A stretch of 64,000 nucleotides of DNA from Paenacidovorax monticola (GTDB taxonomy: Bacteria; Pseudomonadota; Gammaproteobacteria; Burkholderiales; Burkholderiaceae_C), in NCBI RefSeq assembly GCF_014489595.1, contig NZ_CP060790.1, positions 1,674,001-1,738,000 on the forward strand, written 5' to 3'. Below, one piece after another: positions 50,583-60,374 of the stretch. The position numbers were made by a program, and so were the translations under genes. The notes under the pieces were generated by a model. The model was not told the DNA's origin. It saw nothing but the letters and a program-made list of their open reading frames with translations, and searched no databases. Each line of letters starts with the position of its first letter. Position 1 is the stretch's first letter.

Positions 50583-51829
50583 TTAGGCGGCGGGCGATTT
50601 GGCGGCGGTGCGCGCCTGCGCGCCCTCGCCCTGGATTTCGGACTTGGCGGCCATGGGCACGGCCTGGGGCGCCACCACGGCGCCGGGGCGCACGCGCTGC
50701 AGGCCGTTCACGACAATGGTCTCGCCGGCCTTGAGGCCCGACGTGACCACGCGCAGGCCTTCGAACGGCGCGCCGAGCTGCACCTCGCGGTACTCGGCCT
50801 TGTTGCCTTCGCCCACCACCATCACGTATTTCTTGTTCTGGTCGGTGCCCACGGCGCGCTCGTTGATGAGCAGCGCCTGCGTGCTGCGCGCCTGGCCCAT
50901 GCGGATGCGCGCGAACTGGCCGGGCATGAGTGCGCCGTCCTGGTTGTCGAACGCGGCGCGCACGCGCACCGTGCCACTCTTGACATCAACGAGGTTGTCG
51001 ATGAGCTGCAGCCGGCCCTTGTAGGGCATGCCGCCCGTGGTGCCGGTGCCGATCTGCACGGGGATGCGGTCGATGGCCGCACGCGCGCCCGCGCCGCCAG
51101 GCAGGTCCTGCAGCGCACGCGCCACCACCTGCTCGTCGGCGTCGAAGCTCGCGTAGATCGGGCTCACCGAGACCAGCGTGGTGAGCACCGGCGCGCCCGG
51201 CCCCGCGGCCACGAGGTTGCCCACCGTCACCTCGATGCGGCCCACGCGGCCCGCGATAGGCGCGCGCACCTGGGTGTAGCCCAGGTTCAGGCGCGCCGTC
51301 TGCAGCGCGGCCTGCGCGGCGCGCAGGTTGGCGTCGGCCTCGCGCTGGGCGTTCTGGCGCTCGTCGTGCTCTCGCTGGGCGATGGCGCGCTCTTCCCACA
51401 GGCGGGTGGCGCGCTCCATCTCGCTGCGCGTGTACGACACGCGGGCCTGCGCGGCCACCACCTGGGCCTCGGCGCGGTCCACCTCGGCGGCATAGGGCGC
51501 GGGATCCACGGTGAAGAGCAGGTCGCCCTGCTTCACCAGGGCCCCTTCCCGAAAATGCGAGGCCTGCACGGCACCAGCCACGCGCGGGCGGATCTCCACG
51601 CGCTGCACGGCTTCGAGCCGGCCCGAGAATTCGTCCCACAGGGCGATGTCCTGCTGCAGCACGGCCGCAACGGACACGGGCATCGCGGGCGGAGCGGCAT
51701 CGGCGCCGCCGCCCTGGGCGCGCGAATCCCGCAGGCCGAATACGGCACCGCCCACGGCGATGACAGCGGCGGCGGCCACAGCGGTCACCCCCAGCGGCGG
51801 CGGGCGGACGAAAGAGCATTCGAGTTCAT
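50583..51829 (-). CDS. RND efflux periplasmic adaptor (MexE-like; one-base frameshift)
   Basis: About 415 residues, membrane-fusion protein of the pump. The N terminus MNSNALSSARRRWG joins VTAVAAAAVIAVGGAVFGLR after one G is restored in the run 51788-51792; without it the frame meets TGA. After the membrane anchor come the lipoyl half-motif (VEIRPRVAGAVQASHFREGA), the helical hairpin (ADANLRAAQAALQTARLNLG), YTQVRAPIAGRVGRIEVTVG and the beta-barrel and membrane-proximal domains. The start ATG 51829 has GGAGG eight bases upstream. It is the first gene of the operon, behind a MerR/SoxR-type promoter at 51970-52000. Confidence 0.92.
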
Positions 51830-51900
51830 GGTGAGTCCTCCAAGTCGTACAAAAACAGGTTCAATCAAAGCGGTGGCGGGCTTTGGGCAAAGCTCCGCCC

Positions 51901-51919
51901 TCCGGCATGGCATGCCGGA
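51901..51919. repeat. Perfect inverted repeat in the efflux-operon leader
   Basis: TCCGGCATG-G-CATGCCGGA: two 9-bp arms around one base, 72 bp upstream of the adaptor start codon and downstream of the promoter, so it is transcribed. It is flanked by A residues on its right. It could be a regulator site or an RNA hairpin. Confidence 0.55.
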
Positions 51920-51969
51920 AAAATCGCAACAGCAGGAAACCGGGGGCCGGTTCTTCAGGAACGGGCCGG

Positions 51970-52000
51970 AGTATCAAACCTCACCTAATGTTGAGGTCAA
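51970..52000 (-). promoter_or_regulatory. SoxR/MerR-type promoter of the RND efflux operon
   Basis: On the minus strand TTGACC (52000-51995) and GATACT (51975-51970) are 19 bp apart, the long spacer seen in promoters controlled by MerR-family activators. The spacer region holds the dyad ACCTCA-N8-TGAGGT (51978-51997), which agrees in both arms and in the total 20-bp length with the SoxR box. SoxR senses redox-cycling compounds through an iron-sulphur cluster. No soxR gene is in this window. Confidence 0.75.
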
Positions 52001-52033
52001 GCGCTCCCGGTGCTCAACCCTAGAAAACCAAGG

Positions 52034-52915
52034 TCATTCGGGCGCCCGACATCGCGTCGCCTCGAAAAAACGTTCGAACTGCGCCTGCACCTGCGGCGCG
52101 CAGGGGCAGCGCTGCGCACCCGGCTGCAGCAGGGACTCGGGCCACTGGTCCACCTGGGTGAACACATGGCGGTGCACCTGCTGGCCGGCCGCCTCCAGCC
52201 GGTCGGCATAGGCCAGCGCCTCGTCGCGCAGCGGGTCGGCGTCGCCCACCAGCACCAGGGTAGGAGGCAGGCCCGCCAGGCGCTGCGCGCCTGCGGGCAC
52301 CGCATAGGGGTGCTCGGCGTCACGCGCGCTGCGCAGGAACTTCATCCAGCCCTCGGCCCACTTGCAGGCCGTGGCGGCCCCCGTGGCTTCGCGCTGCGAA
52401 GCCGTGGCCACGCAGGGGTCGAGCATGGGCGACAGCAGGATCTGCCCCGCCACGGGCGGGTGCAGGCGGTCGCGCGCCATCAGAGCCACGCCGGCCGCGA
52501 GGTTGCCGCCGGCCTCCTCGCCCGCGAGGTACACCGGCGCGCCGGCCCCCGCGAGCTTGGCGCGGTGCCGGTAGGCCCATGCCAGCACGGCGTAGCCCGT
52601 TTCGAGCGGCTGCGGAAACGGGTGCGCGGGCGACAGTGGATACGCCACCGACACCACGCAAGCCCCCGCCGCCTGCAGCAGGCCCGCCACGGTACAGCCG
52701 TTGTCGAGGTCACCCGAGACAAAGGCGCCGCCATGGAAATGCACCACGAGCGGCAGGACCGCGCCGTGCTTGCGCTGGCCGTACACGCGCACGGCGACGC
52801 TCTGGCCCTTGGCCACCTCAATGGTGGCATCGGTACCCGTCGAAGGCGTGGCCGGCAGTGTGGAAGTCGGTGTGGTGTATGGCATGGCGTTGGGCCGGGT
52901 CCAGCCCGGAGGCAT
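52034..52915 (-). CDS. Alpha/beta-hydrolase-fold protein lacking the nucleophile serine
   Basis: About 293 residues of the HSL/acetyl-esterase family. The oxyanion-hole motif is normal (VVHFHGGAFVSGDLDNG), and the acid lies in TLVLVGDADPLRDEALAYAD. At the nucleophile elbow, however, the family GDSAGG is replaced by YLAGEEAGGNLAAGVALMAR: Glu stands where Ser should be. The expected late His-Gly-Phe is also changed (HRHVFTQVDQWPESL). It may be an inactive homologue, a ligand-binding protein, or an enzyme with other chemistry. I propose ATG 52915; ATG 52885 (MPYTTPTS) is equally possible as neither has a clear ribosome-binding site. It is divergent from the LysR gene at 53065. Confidence 0.8.
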   Translation of the reverse strand: MPPGWTRPNAMPYTTPTSTLPATPSTGTDATIEVAKGQSVAVRVYGQRKHGAVLPLVVHFHGGAFVSGDLDNGCTVAGLLQAAGACVVSVAYPLSPAHPFPQPLETGYAVLAWAYRHRAKLAGAGAPVYLAGEEAGGNLAAGVALMARDRLHPPVAGQILLSPMLDPCVATASQREATGAATACKWAEGWMKFLRSARDAEHPYAVPAGAQRLAGLPPTLVLVGDADPLRDEALAYADRLEAAGQQVHRHVFTQVDQWPESLLQPGAQRCPCAPQVQAQFERFFEATRCRAPE

Positions 52916-53064
52916 GACCCGGTGATGGGAAATGTAGCGACGCAATACTGGACGATAAACCAGTGAAATGCCATCGCACTGTTTCCGAAAGCCGAACAAT
53001 CGGCCTGGACTTCGCATGTGAGAATGCCTGCGGCCCCAAGAGGGCCGCCAAGGAAGGAGAGCCC

Positions 53065-54090
53065 ATGGACCAGATACAGGCCATGCGCGTATTCGCGCGG
53101 GTGGTGGAAGCCGGCACATTCACGCGCGCCGCCGATTCGTTGCAACTGCCCAAGGGCACCATCACCAAGCACGTGCAGGCGCTGGAGGCGCGGCTGCGCG
53201 TGAAGCTGCTCAACCGCACGACGCGGCGCGTCACCGTCACCGCCGACGGCGCGGCCTACTACGACCGCGTGGTACGGCTGCTGGCCGACTTCGAGGACAT
53301 CGAGGCCAGCATGACCAACGCGCGCGCCAACCCGCGCGGGCGCCTGCGCGTGGACGTGGGCACCTCGGTGGCGCGCATGCTCATCATCCCGCGCCTGGCG
53401 GAGTTCCACGCACGCTACCCCGACATCCAGGTGGACCTGGGCGTGAGCGACCGCATCGTGGACCTGGTGGGCGACAACGTGGACTGCGTGATCCGTGGCG
53501 GCGACCTGACCGACCAGTCGCTCGTGGCGCGGCGCATCGGCAACCTCGAGTTCATCACCGTGGCTTCGCCCGAATACCTGCGCCGCCACGGCACGCCCGC
53601 GCACCCGCTGGACATCGAGCGCGCGCACCAGGCCGTGACCTATTTCTCGCCGCTCACGGGGCGGCACTACCCGCTCGAATTCCACCAGGGCGGCGAGGTG
53701 ATCGAGATCCCCGGCCCCTACCGGGTCAGCGTGAACGAGAGCAACGCCTATGTGGCTGCCGTGCTCGCGGGCCTGGGTATAGGCCAGATCACCACCTACC
53801 AGGCGCTGCCGCATTTCGAGCGCGGCGAACTCGTGCCGCTGCTGCCTGAATGGAGCCACCCGCTGCTGCCCGTGTACGTGGTGTACCCGCCCAACCGCCA
53901 CCTGAGCGCCAAGGTGCGCGCCTTCGTGGACTGGGCGGCCGAGCTGTTCGCCGCCGAGCCCCATCTGCAGCGCGCCCAGCCTCTGGCGGCGGGCACGCCC
54001 GCCATGGCCGCGCCGCCCTCGGCGCCCGTGCTGCGGCTGGGCGGCACGCCCGAGCCGCTGCGGCTCAGCGCGCCAGCGCAGCCTGCGTGA
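53065..54090 (+). CDS. LysR-type transcriptional regulator (CrgA/AaeR-like)
   Basis: 341 residues. The helix-turn-helix reads MDQIQAMRVFARVVEAGTFT and then SLQLPKGTITKHVQALEARL, followed by LNRTTRRVTVTADGAAYYDR, a form typical of the CrgA-like subgroup. The effector domain has GRLRVDVGTSVARMLIIPRL and DCVIRGGDLTDQSLVARRIG. An Ala/Pro-rich tail of about 45 residues follows residue 295. The start 53065 has AAGGAGA upstream; an in-frame ATG at 52963 is too far. It diverges from the serine-less hydrolase gene, which it probably controls. Its 3' end overlaps that of the convergent thiamine-diphosphate enzyme gene by 26 bp. Confidence 0.9.
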   Translation: MDQIQAMRVFARVVEAGTFTRAADSLQLPKGTITKHVQALEARLRVKLLNRTTRRVTVTADGAAYYDRVVRLLADFEDIEASMTNARANPRGRLRVDVGTSVARMLIIPRLAEFHARYPDIQVDLGVSDRIVDLVGDNVDCVIRGGDLTDQSLVARRIGNLEFITVASPEYLRRHGTPAHPLDIERAHQAVTYFSPLTGRHYPLEFHQGGEVIEIPGPYRVSVNESNAYVAAVLAGLGIGQITTYQALPHFERGELVPLLPEWSHPLLPVYVVYPPNRHLSAKVRAFVDWAAELFAAEPHLQRAQPLAAGTPAMAAPPSAPVLRLGGTPEPLRLSAPAQPA

Positions 54091-55774
54091 TGCTGCTGAG
54101 CGTGCCGCGCGTGGTGATGATCTCGGGGCTCAGCGGGATCTCGATCAGCGTGCCCGTGGGCGCGGCCAGCGCGCGCAGCAGGGCCGCCTCGAAGTCTTGT
54201 GTGCGCTCCACGCGCTCCGCCGCATAGCCGTAGGCGCGCGCGAGCGCACAAAAGTCGGGGTTGGTCAGTGCCGAGCCGCTGATGTGGTTCGGGTACTCGC
54301 GCTCCTGGTGCATGCGGATGGTGCCGTACATGCCGTTGTTGAGCAGCACGATGATGCTCTTGCCGCCATGCTGCATGGCCGTGGCCAACTCCTGCCCGTT
54401 CATGAGGAAGTCGCCATCGCCCGCGATGGTGAAGGCCGTGCGGCCCGTGGCGATGCTCGCCGCGATACCCGCGGGCACGCCATAGCCCATGGCGCCGTTG
54501 GTGGGCGCAAGCTGCGTCTTGTGGCCCTTGACGATGCCGTGGTAGCGGTAGTAGCGGTGCACCCAGCTCGCGAAGTTGCCCGCGCCGTTGGTGAGCACGG
54601 CGTCCTGCGGCAGGTGGCGCTGCAGCGTGGCCACGATGGCTGGCATGTCCACCACGCCAGGCCCCTCCGGCGCCAGGCCCGGCAGGGCCTGGGACTGCAG
54701 GTTGGCCTCGTAGTCGGCATGGGCGGCCGCGCTCCAGTCTGCCCAGGGCACGCTCGCGGGCGCGGGCAGGCCCGCAAGGGCCTGCAGGGCGGCGGGCGCC
54801 GTGGCGCACAGGGCCAGATCGGCCTGGTAGACACGGCCCAGTTCCTCGGCGCTCACGTGCAGGTGCACCAGCTTTTGCGCCGGGCGCGGCGCCTGCAGCA
54901 GCGTGTAGCCGCCCGTGGTCATCTCGCCCAGGCGCACGCCCAGGGCCAGCACGAGGTCGGCCTCGCGGATGCGCGCGGCCAGCTTGGGGTTGATGCCGAT
55001 GCCCACATCGCCCGCGTACAGCGGGTGGTGGTTGTCGAAGGTGTCCTGGAAGCGGAAAGCGTTGCCCACGGGCAGTTGCCAATGCTCGGCGAAGCGCTGC
55101 AGGTCGCGCGCGGCCTCGGGCGTCCAGCCGGGGCCGCCCGCGATGACGAAGGGGCTCTTCGCATTCGATAGCAGCTCGCGCAGTTCGGACAGACGCTGCG
55201 GGGCAATGGCGCTCTCCACGGGCTGTACGCGCGGCAGCGGCTCACCCTCCACCATTTGCGTGAGCATGTCCTCGGGCAGAACGAGCACCACGGGGCCGGG
55301 GCGGCCCTGCAGCGCCGTGGCGAAGGCGCGCGCCACGTATTCAGGGATGCGGCGCGCGTCGTCGATGCGCTCCACGCGCTTGGCGAAGCCCTTGGTGGAG
55401 GGGCCGAAGAAGGCGGCGAAGTCCACCTCCTGGAAGGCCTCGCGGTCGCGCATGTCGCTGCCCACATCGCCCACCAGCAGCACCATGGGCGTGGAGTCCT
55501 GGAACGCCGTGTGCACGCCGATGGAGGCATTGGTGGCACCCGGCCCGCGCGTGACCATGCACACGCCGGGCCGCCCCGTGAGCTTGCCGTAGGCCTCGGC
55601 CATGAAGGCTGCGCCGCCCTCCTGGCGGCAGGTGACGAAGCGGATGCGCTCGCGGTGCGCGTACAGGCCGTCGAGCACGGCGAGGTAGCTTTCGCCGGGC
55701 ACGCCGAAGGCGGTGTCCACGCCTTGGGCGATCAGGCATTCAACGAGCAGGTGGCCAGCGGTTTTCAGGGACAT
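54065..55774 (-). CDS. Thiamine-diphosphate-dependent enzyme, acetolactate-synthase-like
   Basis: 569 residues with the three-domain build of the acetolactate synthase/benzoylformate decarboxylase family. The N-terminal PYR domain has the catalytic Glu in [20 protein letters not shown] and [20 protein letters not shown]. The middle domain resembles a Rossmann fold, and the PP domain has the ThDP-Mg motif [17 protein letters not shown] then [20 protein letters not shown]. It splits or joins 2-oxo acids, but the reaction is not certain. The gene lies 67 bp downstream of the E1-type 2-oxoacid dehydrogenase gene on the same strand, so it may deal with the same 2-oxo acid (for example 2-oxobutyrate). 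No small regulatory subunit (ilvN) is adjacent, which argues against classical acetolactate synthase. The ATG 55774 is the first Met of the conserved N terminus. Confidence 0.82.
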   Translation of the reverse strand: MSLKTAGHLLVECLIAQGVDTAFGVPGESYLAVLDGLYAHRERIRFVTCRQEGGAAFMAEAYGKLTGRPGVCMVTRGPGATNASIGVHTAFQDSTPMVLLVGDVGSDMRDREAFQEVDFAAFFGPSTKGFAKRVERIDDARRIPEYVARAFATALQGRPGPVVLVLPEDMLTQMVEGEPLPRVQPVESAIAPQRLSELRELLSNAKSPFVIAGGPGWTPEAARDLQRFAEHWQLPVGNAFRFQDTFDNHHPLYAGDVGIGINPKLAARIREADLVLALGVRLGEMTTGGYTLLQAPRPAQKLVHLHVSAEELGRVYQADLALCATAPAALQALAGLPAPASVPWADWSAAAHADYEANLQSQALPGLAPEGPGVVDMPAIVATLQRHLPQDAVLTNGAGNFASWVHRYYRYHGIVKGHKTQLAPTNGAMGYGVPAGIAASIATGRTAFTIAGDGDFLMNGQELATAMQHGGKSIIVLLNNGMYGTIRMHQEREYPNHISGSALTNPDFCALARAYGYAAERVERTQDFEAALLRALAAPTGTLIEIPLSPEIITTRGTLSSITQAALAR

Positions 55775-55841
55775 GGTGGAGTGGATGGATGACAGGTCGC
55801 CAGGATTATCCCCACGCCCCGGCCCCCGCCGCCCCCGGTTT

Positions 55842-58508
55842 TCACGCATGCGCACGCAGCGCGTGGCGCGCGGCCCGCGCGATGCTCTGCGCATCCACGC
55901 CGAAATGCTGGCGCAGCGCGGCGCGCGTGTCGCTGCGGCCAAAGCCGTCGGTGCCCAGCGTGAGGTAGCGCCGGCCTTCGGGCACGAAGGCGCGCACGCT
56001 CTCGGGCACGGCGCGCACATAGTCGGTCGCGGCAACCACGGGCCCCTGCGTGGCGGCCAGCTGCCGCGCGATCCAGGGCGTGCCGGGCGCGGCCTCGCCC
56101 AGGATCGCGCGCTGCTCGCAGGCCACACCGTCGCGCGCCAGTTCGCTCCAGCTCGTCACGCTGAGCACGGTGGCGGCAATGCCCTCGGCGGCCAGCAGCT
56201 CGGCGGCTTTCACCACCTCGGTCAGGATGGCGCCCGAGCCCATGAGCGTCACGGCCTGGGGCGAAGCACCGCCCTGGCGCTCTTGTGGCAAGCGCGAATA
56301 GCTACCAAAAACATAGCATCCGCGCAGCACACCCTCAGCCGCGCCTTCGGGCAGGTCGGGCTGGGCGTAGTTCTCGTTCATGAGCGTGACGTAATAGAAC
56401 ACGTCGCGCTGCTCCACCAGCATCTCGCGCATGCCCGCGTCGAGGACCACGGCCAGCTCGCCCGCATAGGCCGGGTCGTAGGCCTTGCAGTTGGGAATGG
56501 TGGCGGCCACGAGGTGGCTCGATCCGTCCTGGTGCTGCAGCCCCTCGCCGCCCAGCGTGGTGCGGCCCGAGGTGGCGCCCAGCAGAAAGCCGCGCGCGCG
56601 CTGGTCGGCCGCGGCCCAGATGGCGTCGCCCACGCGCTGGAAGCCGAACATCGAGTAGTAGATGTAGAACGGCAGCATGGCCAGGCCGTGCACGCTGTAG
56701 CTGGTGGCGGCGGCCGTCCAGCTGGCGATGGCCCCGGCCTCGCTGATGCCCTCTTCGAGGATCTGGCCGTCCAGCGCCTCGCGGTAGGAGAGCACCGAGC
56801 CGATGTCCTCGGGCGCGTAGCGCTGCCCCACGCTGCTGTAGATGCCGACCTGCTTGAACAGGTTGGCCATGCCGAAGGTGCGCGCCTCGTCGGCCACGAT
56901 GGGCACGATGCGCGGGCCCAGTTGCGCATCCTTCAGCAGCGTGCCGAGCATGCGCACGAAGGCCATGGTGGTGCTCATCTCCTTGCCATCGGCCGCGAGG
57001 GCGAACTGCGCGTACTGCGCGAGGGCAGGCACGGGCACCGCGTCGCACGCCGTTTCGCGCCGGGGCAGCGCGCCGCCGAGTTCGGCACGGCGCGCGCGCA
57101 GGTACTGCATCTCGGCGCTGTCCTCGGCGGGCCGGTAGAAGGCCAGGCCCGTGGCCTGCGCGTCGCTGAGCGGCAGGTTGAAGCGGTTGCGGAACTCGAT
57201 CAGGTCCGTGTCGTCCAGCTTCTTCTGGCTGTGCGTGGTCATCTTGCCCTGGCCGGCCGAGCCCATGCCGTAGCCCTTCTTGGTGTGGGCCAGGATCACG
57301 GTGGGCTGCCCCCGGTGGGCGGCTGCGGCGGCGTAGGCGGCGTGGATCTTCACGAGGTCGTGCCCGCCGCGCTTCAAGCGGTCGATCTGCTCGTCGGTCA
57401 TGCCCTGGGCCAGCGCGGCCAGCTCGGGGTTCTGGCCGAAGAAGTTGTCGCGGTTGAAGCGCCCGTCCTTGGCGGCGAAGGTCTGCATCTGCCCGTCCAC
57501 CGTCCCGCCCAGCGTGCGCGCGAGCGTGCCCGTGAGGTCGCGCGCGAACAGGCCGTCCCAGTCGCTGCCCCAGAGCAGCTTGACCACGTTCCAGCCCGCG
57601 CCGGCAAAGAGGCGCTCCAGCTCGTCCACGATGCGGCCGTTGCCGCGCACCGGCCCGTCCAGGCGCTGCAGGTTGCAGTTGACCACCCACACGAGGTTGT
57701 CCAGCCCCTCGCGCGCCGCCAGGGTCAAGGCGCTCATCGACTCGGGCTCGTCCATCTCGCCGTCGCCGAACACGCCCCACACCTTGCGGCCCTGGCAGTC
57801 GAGCAGGTTGCGGTGCGTGAGGTAGCGCATGAAGCGCGCGTGGTAGATGCTGCTGATGGGCCCGATGCCCATGGACCCCGTGGGGAACTGCCAGAAGTCG
57901 GGCATGAGCCACGGGTGCGGGTAGCTCGACAACCCCTGCGCGCCCACGGTGGGCGCGGTGATTTCCTGGCGGTAGTGCTGCAGGTCGTGTTCGGTCAGGC
58001 GCCCTTCGAGAAAGGCCCGCGCATACACGCCCGGTGCGCTGTGCGGCTGGAAGAACACCAGGTCGCCCCGGTGCTGGCCGGGCCCCGTGCCCTCGCGGGC
58101 GCGGAAGAAGTGGTGGAAGCCCGTCTCGAACAGGTCGGCCGCGCTCGCGTAGCTCGCGATGTGGCCGCCGAGCTCGCCATAGGCCTGGTTGGCGCGCACC
58201 ACCATGGCCAGCGCGTTCCAGCGCATGATGGACGCGAGCCGCTCCTCAATGGCGAGGTCGCCCGGAAACACGGGCTGTGCCTGCGCGGCCACGGTGTTCA
58301 CGTAAGGGCTGTTGAGATCGGGCTGCCAGCCCACGCGCTGCGCGCGCGCCAGGCGCGCCAGCTCGTCGAGCACGAAGCGCGCGCGCTCGGGGCCCTCGGT
58401 GGCTACCAGGGCCAGGAAGGCCTCGCGCCATTCGGCGGTCTCCAGGGGGTCGGCGTCCACGGCAGGGTCGTGGGGACTGAGCAAATAGCTGGGCATGGGG
58501 GCGTTCAT
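55842..58508 (-). CDS. mdeB: Homodimeric 2-oxoacid (pyruvate-type) dehydrogenase E1, probable 2-oxobutyrate dehydrogenase MdeB
   Basis: 888 residues, the same size as AceE. ThDP-binding [20 protein letters not shown] and [17 protein letters not shown] lie in the first domain, [20 protein letters not shown] in the second, and [20 protein letters not shown] in the third. It would decarboxylate a 2-oxo acid and pass the acyl group to a lipoyl E2. No aceF or lpd gene follows, and a methionine gamma-lyase gene and Lrp regulators stand next to it. In Pseudomonas putida the mdeR-mdeA-mdeB cluster has this same set, with MdeB acting on 2-oxobutyrate; I therefore name it so. It would borrow the E2 and E3 of the main complex. 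At 56300-56318 the coding sequence contains a copy of the dispersed repeat, encoding part of [15 protein letters not shown]. Confidence 0.85.
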   Translation of the reverse strand: MNAPMPSYLLSPHDPAVDADPLETAEWREAFLALVATEGPERARFVLDELARLARAQRVGWQPDLNSPYVNTVAAQAQPVFPGDLAIEERLASIMRWNALAMVVRANQAYGELGGHIASYASAADLFETGFHHFFRAREGTGPGQHRGDLVFFQPHSAPGVYARAFLEGRLTEHDLQHYRQEITAPTVGAQGLSSYPHPWLMPDFWQFPTGSMGIGPISSIYHARFMRYLTHRNLLDCQGRKVWGVFGDGEMDEPESMSALTLAAREGLDNLVWVVNCNLQRLDGPVRGNGRIVDELERLFAGAGWNVVKLLWGSDWDGLFARDLTGTLARTLGGTVDGQMQTFAAKDGRFNRDNFFGQNPELAALAQGMTDEQIDRLKRGGHDLVKIHAAYAAAAAHRGQPTVILAHTKKGYGMGSAGQGKMTTHSQKKLDDTDLIEFRNRFNLPLSDAQATGLAFYRPAEDSAEMQYLRARRAELGGALPRRETACDAVPVPALAQYAQFALAADGKEMSTTMAFVRMLGTLLKDAQLGPRIVPIVADEARTFGMANLFKQVGIYSSVGQRYAPEDIGSVLSYREALDGQILEEGISEAGAIASWTAAATSYSVHGLAMLPFYIYYSMFGFQRVGDAIWAAADQRARGFLLGATSGRTTLGGEGLQHQDGSSHLVAATIPNCKAYDPAYAGELAVVLDAGMREMLVEQRDVFYYVTLMNENYAQPDLPEGAAEGVLRGCYVFGSYSRLPQERQGGASPQAVTLMGSGAILTEVVKAAELLAAEGIAATVLSVTSWSELARDGVACEQRAILGEAAPGTPWIARQLAATQGPVVAATDYVRAVPESVRAFVPEGRRYLTLGTDGFGRSDTRAALRQHFGVDAQSIARAARHALRAHA
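56300..56318 (+). repeat. Dispersed 19-bp repeat inside the mdeB coding sequence, copy F
   Basis: AGCTACCAAAAACATAGCA fits the repeat consensus exactly, with the usual AGCGC arm to its left. It is the only copy in this window that lies inside a gene. It is in frame and adds an AT-rich patch to an otherwise GC-rich gene. Confidence 0.7.
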
Positions 58509-58610
58509 GGAACAGACTCTAGAAAAGAGTGGGAAAAATGTGATGCCGAACGGCGTGCGGTTTGCGCCTTATTCAGCACAATATGCTTCCATTTCGCAAA
58601 TGCAAAGCAC

Positions 58611-59084
58611 ATGAAGCTTGACACCACCGATCTGCGCATTCTGGCCGAGCTGCAGGCCGACGGCTCGCTCTCGAACGTGGAGCTGGCGCGGCGCGTGCAC
58701 CTGTCGCCCTCGCCATGCCTGGCGCGCGTGAAGGCGCTGGAGGCGGCAGGCGTGATCGCGCGGTACGTGGCGCTGGCCAACGCGGCCGCGCTGGGCCTGG
58801 GGCTCAACGTGTTCATCAGCATCAGCCTCAAGGCCCAGAGCAAAGAGGCGCTGGCCGGCTTCGAGCGGCGCATCGCCGAGCACGACGAGGTGATGGAGTG
58901 CTACCTCATGAGCGGCGACTCCGACTACCTCATCCGCGTGGCGCTGCCCGACATCGCGGCGCTGGAGCGCTTCATCCTGGAGCAGCTCACGCCCATTCCG
59001 GGCATCGAGAAGATCCGCTCCAGCTTCGCGCTCAAGCAGGTGCGCTACAAGACGGCGTTGCCGCTGCCACGCGGTCGGGGCTGA
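58611..59084 (+). CDS. Lrp/AsnC-family regulator facing mdeB
   Basis: 157 residues: N-terminal helix-turn-helix ([40 protein letters not shown]) and C-terminal RAM effector domain ([60 protein letters not shown]). ATG 58611 is 102 bp from the mdeB start on the other strand, so it most likely controls mdeB and itself. The gap is AT-rich compared with the rest. Its 3' end overlaps the convergent mdeA gene by 53 bp. Confidence 0.92.
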   Translation: MKLDTTDLRILAELQADGSLSNVELARRVHLSPSPCLARVKALEAAGVIARYVALANAAALGLGLNVFISISLKAQSKEALAGFERRIAEHDEVMECYLMSGDSDYLIRVALPDIAALERFILEQLTPIPGIEKIRSSFALKQVRYKTALPLPRGRG

Positions 59085-60306
59085 GGCCCGCGCTCAGGTC
59101 CATGGCATGGGCCAGGTCCAGCGCCTGGCCGATGTCGGCCAGCAGGTCGCCGATGTCCTCCAGCCCCACGGACAGGCGCACCAGCCCCTCGGAGATGCCG
59201 TGCGCGGCGCGCTCCTCGGGCGTGTAGGTCGAGTGCGTCATGCTCGCGGGGTGCTGGGCCAGCGTCTCGGCATCGCCCAGGCTCACGGCGCGCGTGACGA
59301 GCCGCAGCGCATCCATGAAGCGCACGCCCGCCTGCAGCCCGCCGCGCAGCTCGAAGGCGATCATGCCGCCCATCTGGCGCATCTGCCGCTGCGCCAGCGC
59401 ATGCTGCGCGAAGCCCGGCAGGCCGGGGTAGTGCACGGCGGCCGTGGCCGGGTGTGCTGCGATGAGTTCGGCCACCTGCTGCGCGTTCTGGCAATGGCGG
59501 TCCATGCGCAGCGCCAGGGTCTTGAGCCCGCGCATCACGAGGTGGGCGTCGTGCGCCGACATCACGGCGCCCGTCATGTCCTTGAGGCCGTAGAGCCGCA
59601 CGCGCTGGGCCAGTTCGGCATCGGCGAACACGGCAGCGCCAGCCGTGAGGTCGCCGTGGCCGCCGAGGTACTTGGTCATCGAGTGCAGGCTCACGTCGGC
59701 CCCCAGCACCAGCGGCTGCTGCAGGTAGGGCGTGCAATAGGTGTTGTCCACCACCACGCGCACGCCGCGTGGCCGGGCCAGTGCCGACACGGCGGCGATG
59801 TCCACGAGCCGCATGTTGGGGTTGGCCGGGCTTTCGAGGTAGAGCACGCGCGTGCGCTCGGTCAGGGCTGCGGCCACGCGCGCGGAATCGGTCATGTCCA
59901 CGTGCCGCACCGCCACGCCGAAGCGCGCCAGGCCGTGGTGCAGGAAGGCAAAGGTGCAGCCGTAGAGCGTGAGGTCGGCCAGCACCTCGTCGCCGGGCTC
60001 GAGCAGGGACCACAGCGTGGCCGTCACCGCGCCCATGCCCGAGCCGAAAACCACGGCGGCCGCGCCCTCCTCCAGCGTGGCCAGGCGCCCTTCGAGCAGC
60101 GCCAGCGTGGGGTTGGCGATGCGCGTGTAGAAGTAGCCGCGCTCTTCGCCCGTGAAGCAGCGCGCGCCGTAGCCCACATCGGGGAACGCATAGATGGCCG
60201 AGGTGTGGATGGGAGGCACGAGCGCACCCTGGTGCTCGGCCGGGTCGTAGCCGAAGTGGATGGCACGGGTGCTGAAGCCTGCGGTGGGGGAAGGGGTGCG
60301 CGTCAT
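59032..60306 (-). CDS. mdeA: Methionine gamma-lyase
   Basis: 424 residues, PLP enzyme that splits L-methionine into methanethiol, ammonia and 2-oxobutyrate. The marks that set this enzyme apart from other Cys/Met enzymes are present: [19 protein letters not shown] with the special Cys (Cys116 in P. putida), [60 protein letters not shown], the PLP Lys in [19 protein letters not shown], and [20 protein letters not shown]. The start ATG 60306 has AGGAGA eight bases upstream. The C terminus goes about 25 residues beyond the usual end ([20 protein letters not shown]) and overlaps the Lrp gene. Downstream on the same strand, but separated by that Lrp gene, is mdeB. Confidence 0.93.
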   Translation of the reverse strand: MTRTPSPTAGFSTRAIHFGYDPAEHQGALVPPIHTSAIYAFPDVGYGARCFTGEERGYFYTRIANPTLALLEGRLATLEEGAAAVVFGSGMGAVTATLWSLLEPGDEVLADLTLYGCTFAFLHHGLARFGVAVRHVDMTDSARVAAALTERTRVLYLESPANPNMRLVDIAAVSALARPRGVRVVVDNTYCTPYLQQPLVLGADVSLHSMTKYLGGHGDLTAGAAVFADAELAQRVRLYGLKDMTGAVMSAHDAHLVMRGLKTLALRMDRHCQNAQQVAELIAAHPATAAVHYPGLPGFAQHALAQRQMRQMGGMIAFELRGGLQAGVRFMDALRLVTRAVSLGDAETLAQHPASMTHSTYTPEERAAHGISEGLVRLSVGLEDIGDLLADIGQALDLAHAMDLSAGLSPDRVAAATPSCSAPA

Positions 60307-60374
60307 GGGAAAGTCTCCTGTCGGTTTTGTGGACGGCGTCATGGCCGCAAACAGGATTCTTCAACCCATTCAAA

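Noticed and set aside
45753..52211. A 2152-codon open frame on the plus strand
   Set aside because: It runs antisense through the three RND efflux genes, is dominated by Arg, Gly, His and Ala, and has no recognisable domain. Long antisense frames are expected in DNA of this GC content.
55842..58508. The main pyruvate dehydrogenase E1 (aceE) of the cell
   Set aside because: There is no aceF or lpd beside it, and the genes next to it are methionine gamma-lyase and Lrp regulators, so a dedicated 2-oxobutyrate enzyme is more likely. Not excluded by sequence alone.
55713..58610. Long plus-strand open frame leading into the Lrp gene
   Set aside because: It is antisense to the E1 gene; only its last 157 codons, from ATG 58611, are the real Lrp protein.
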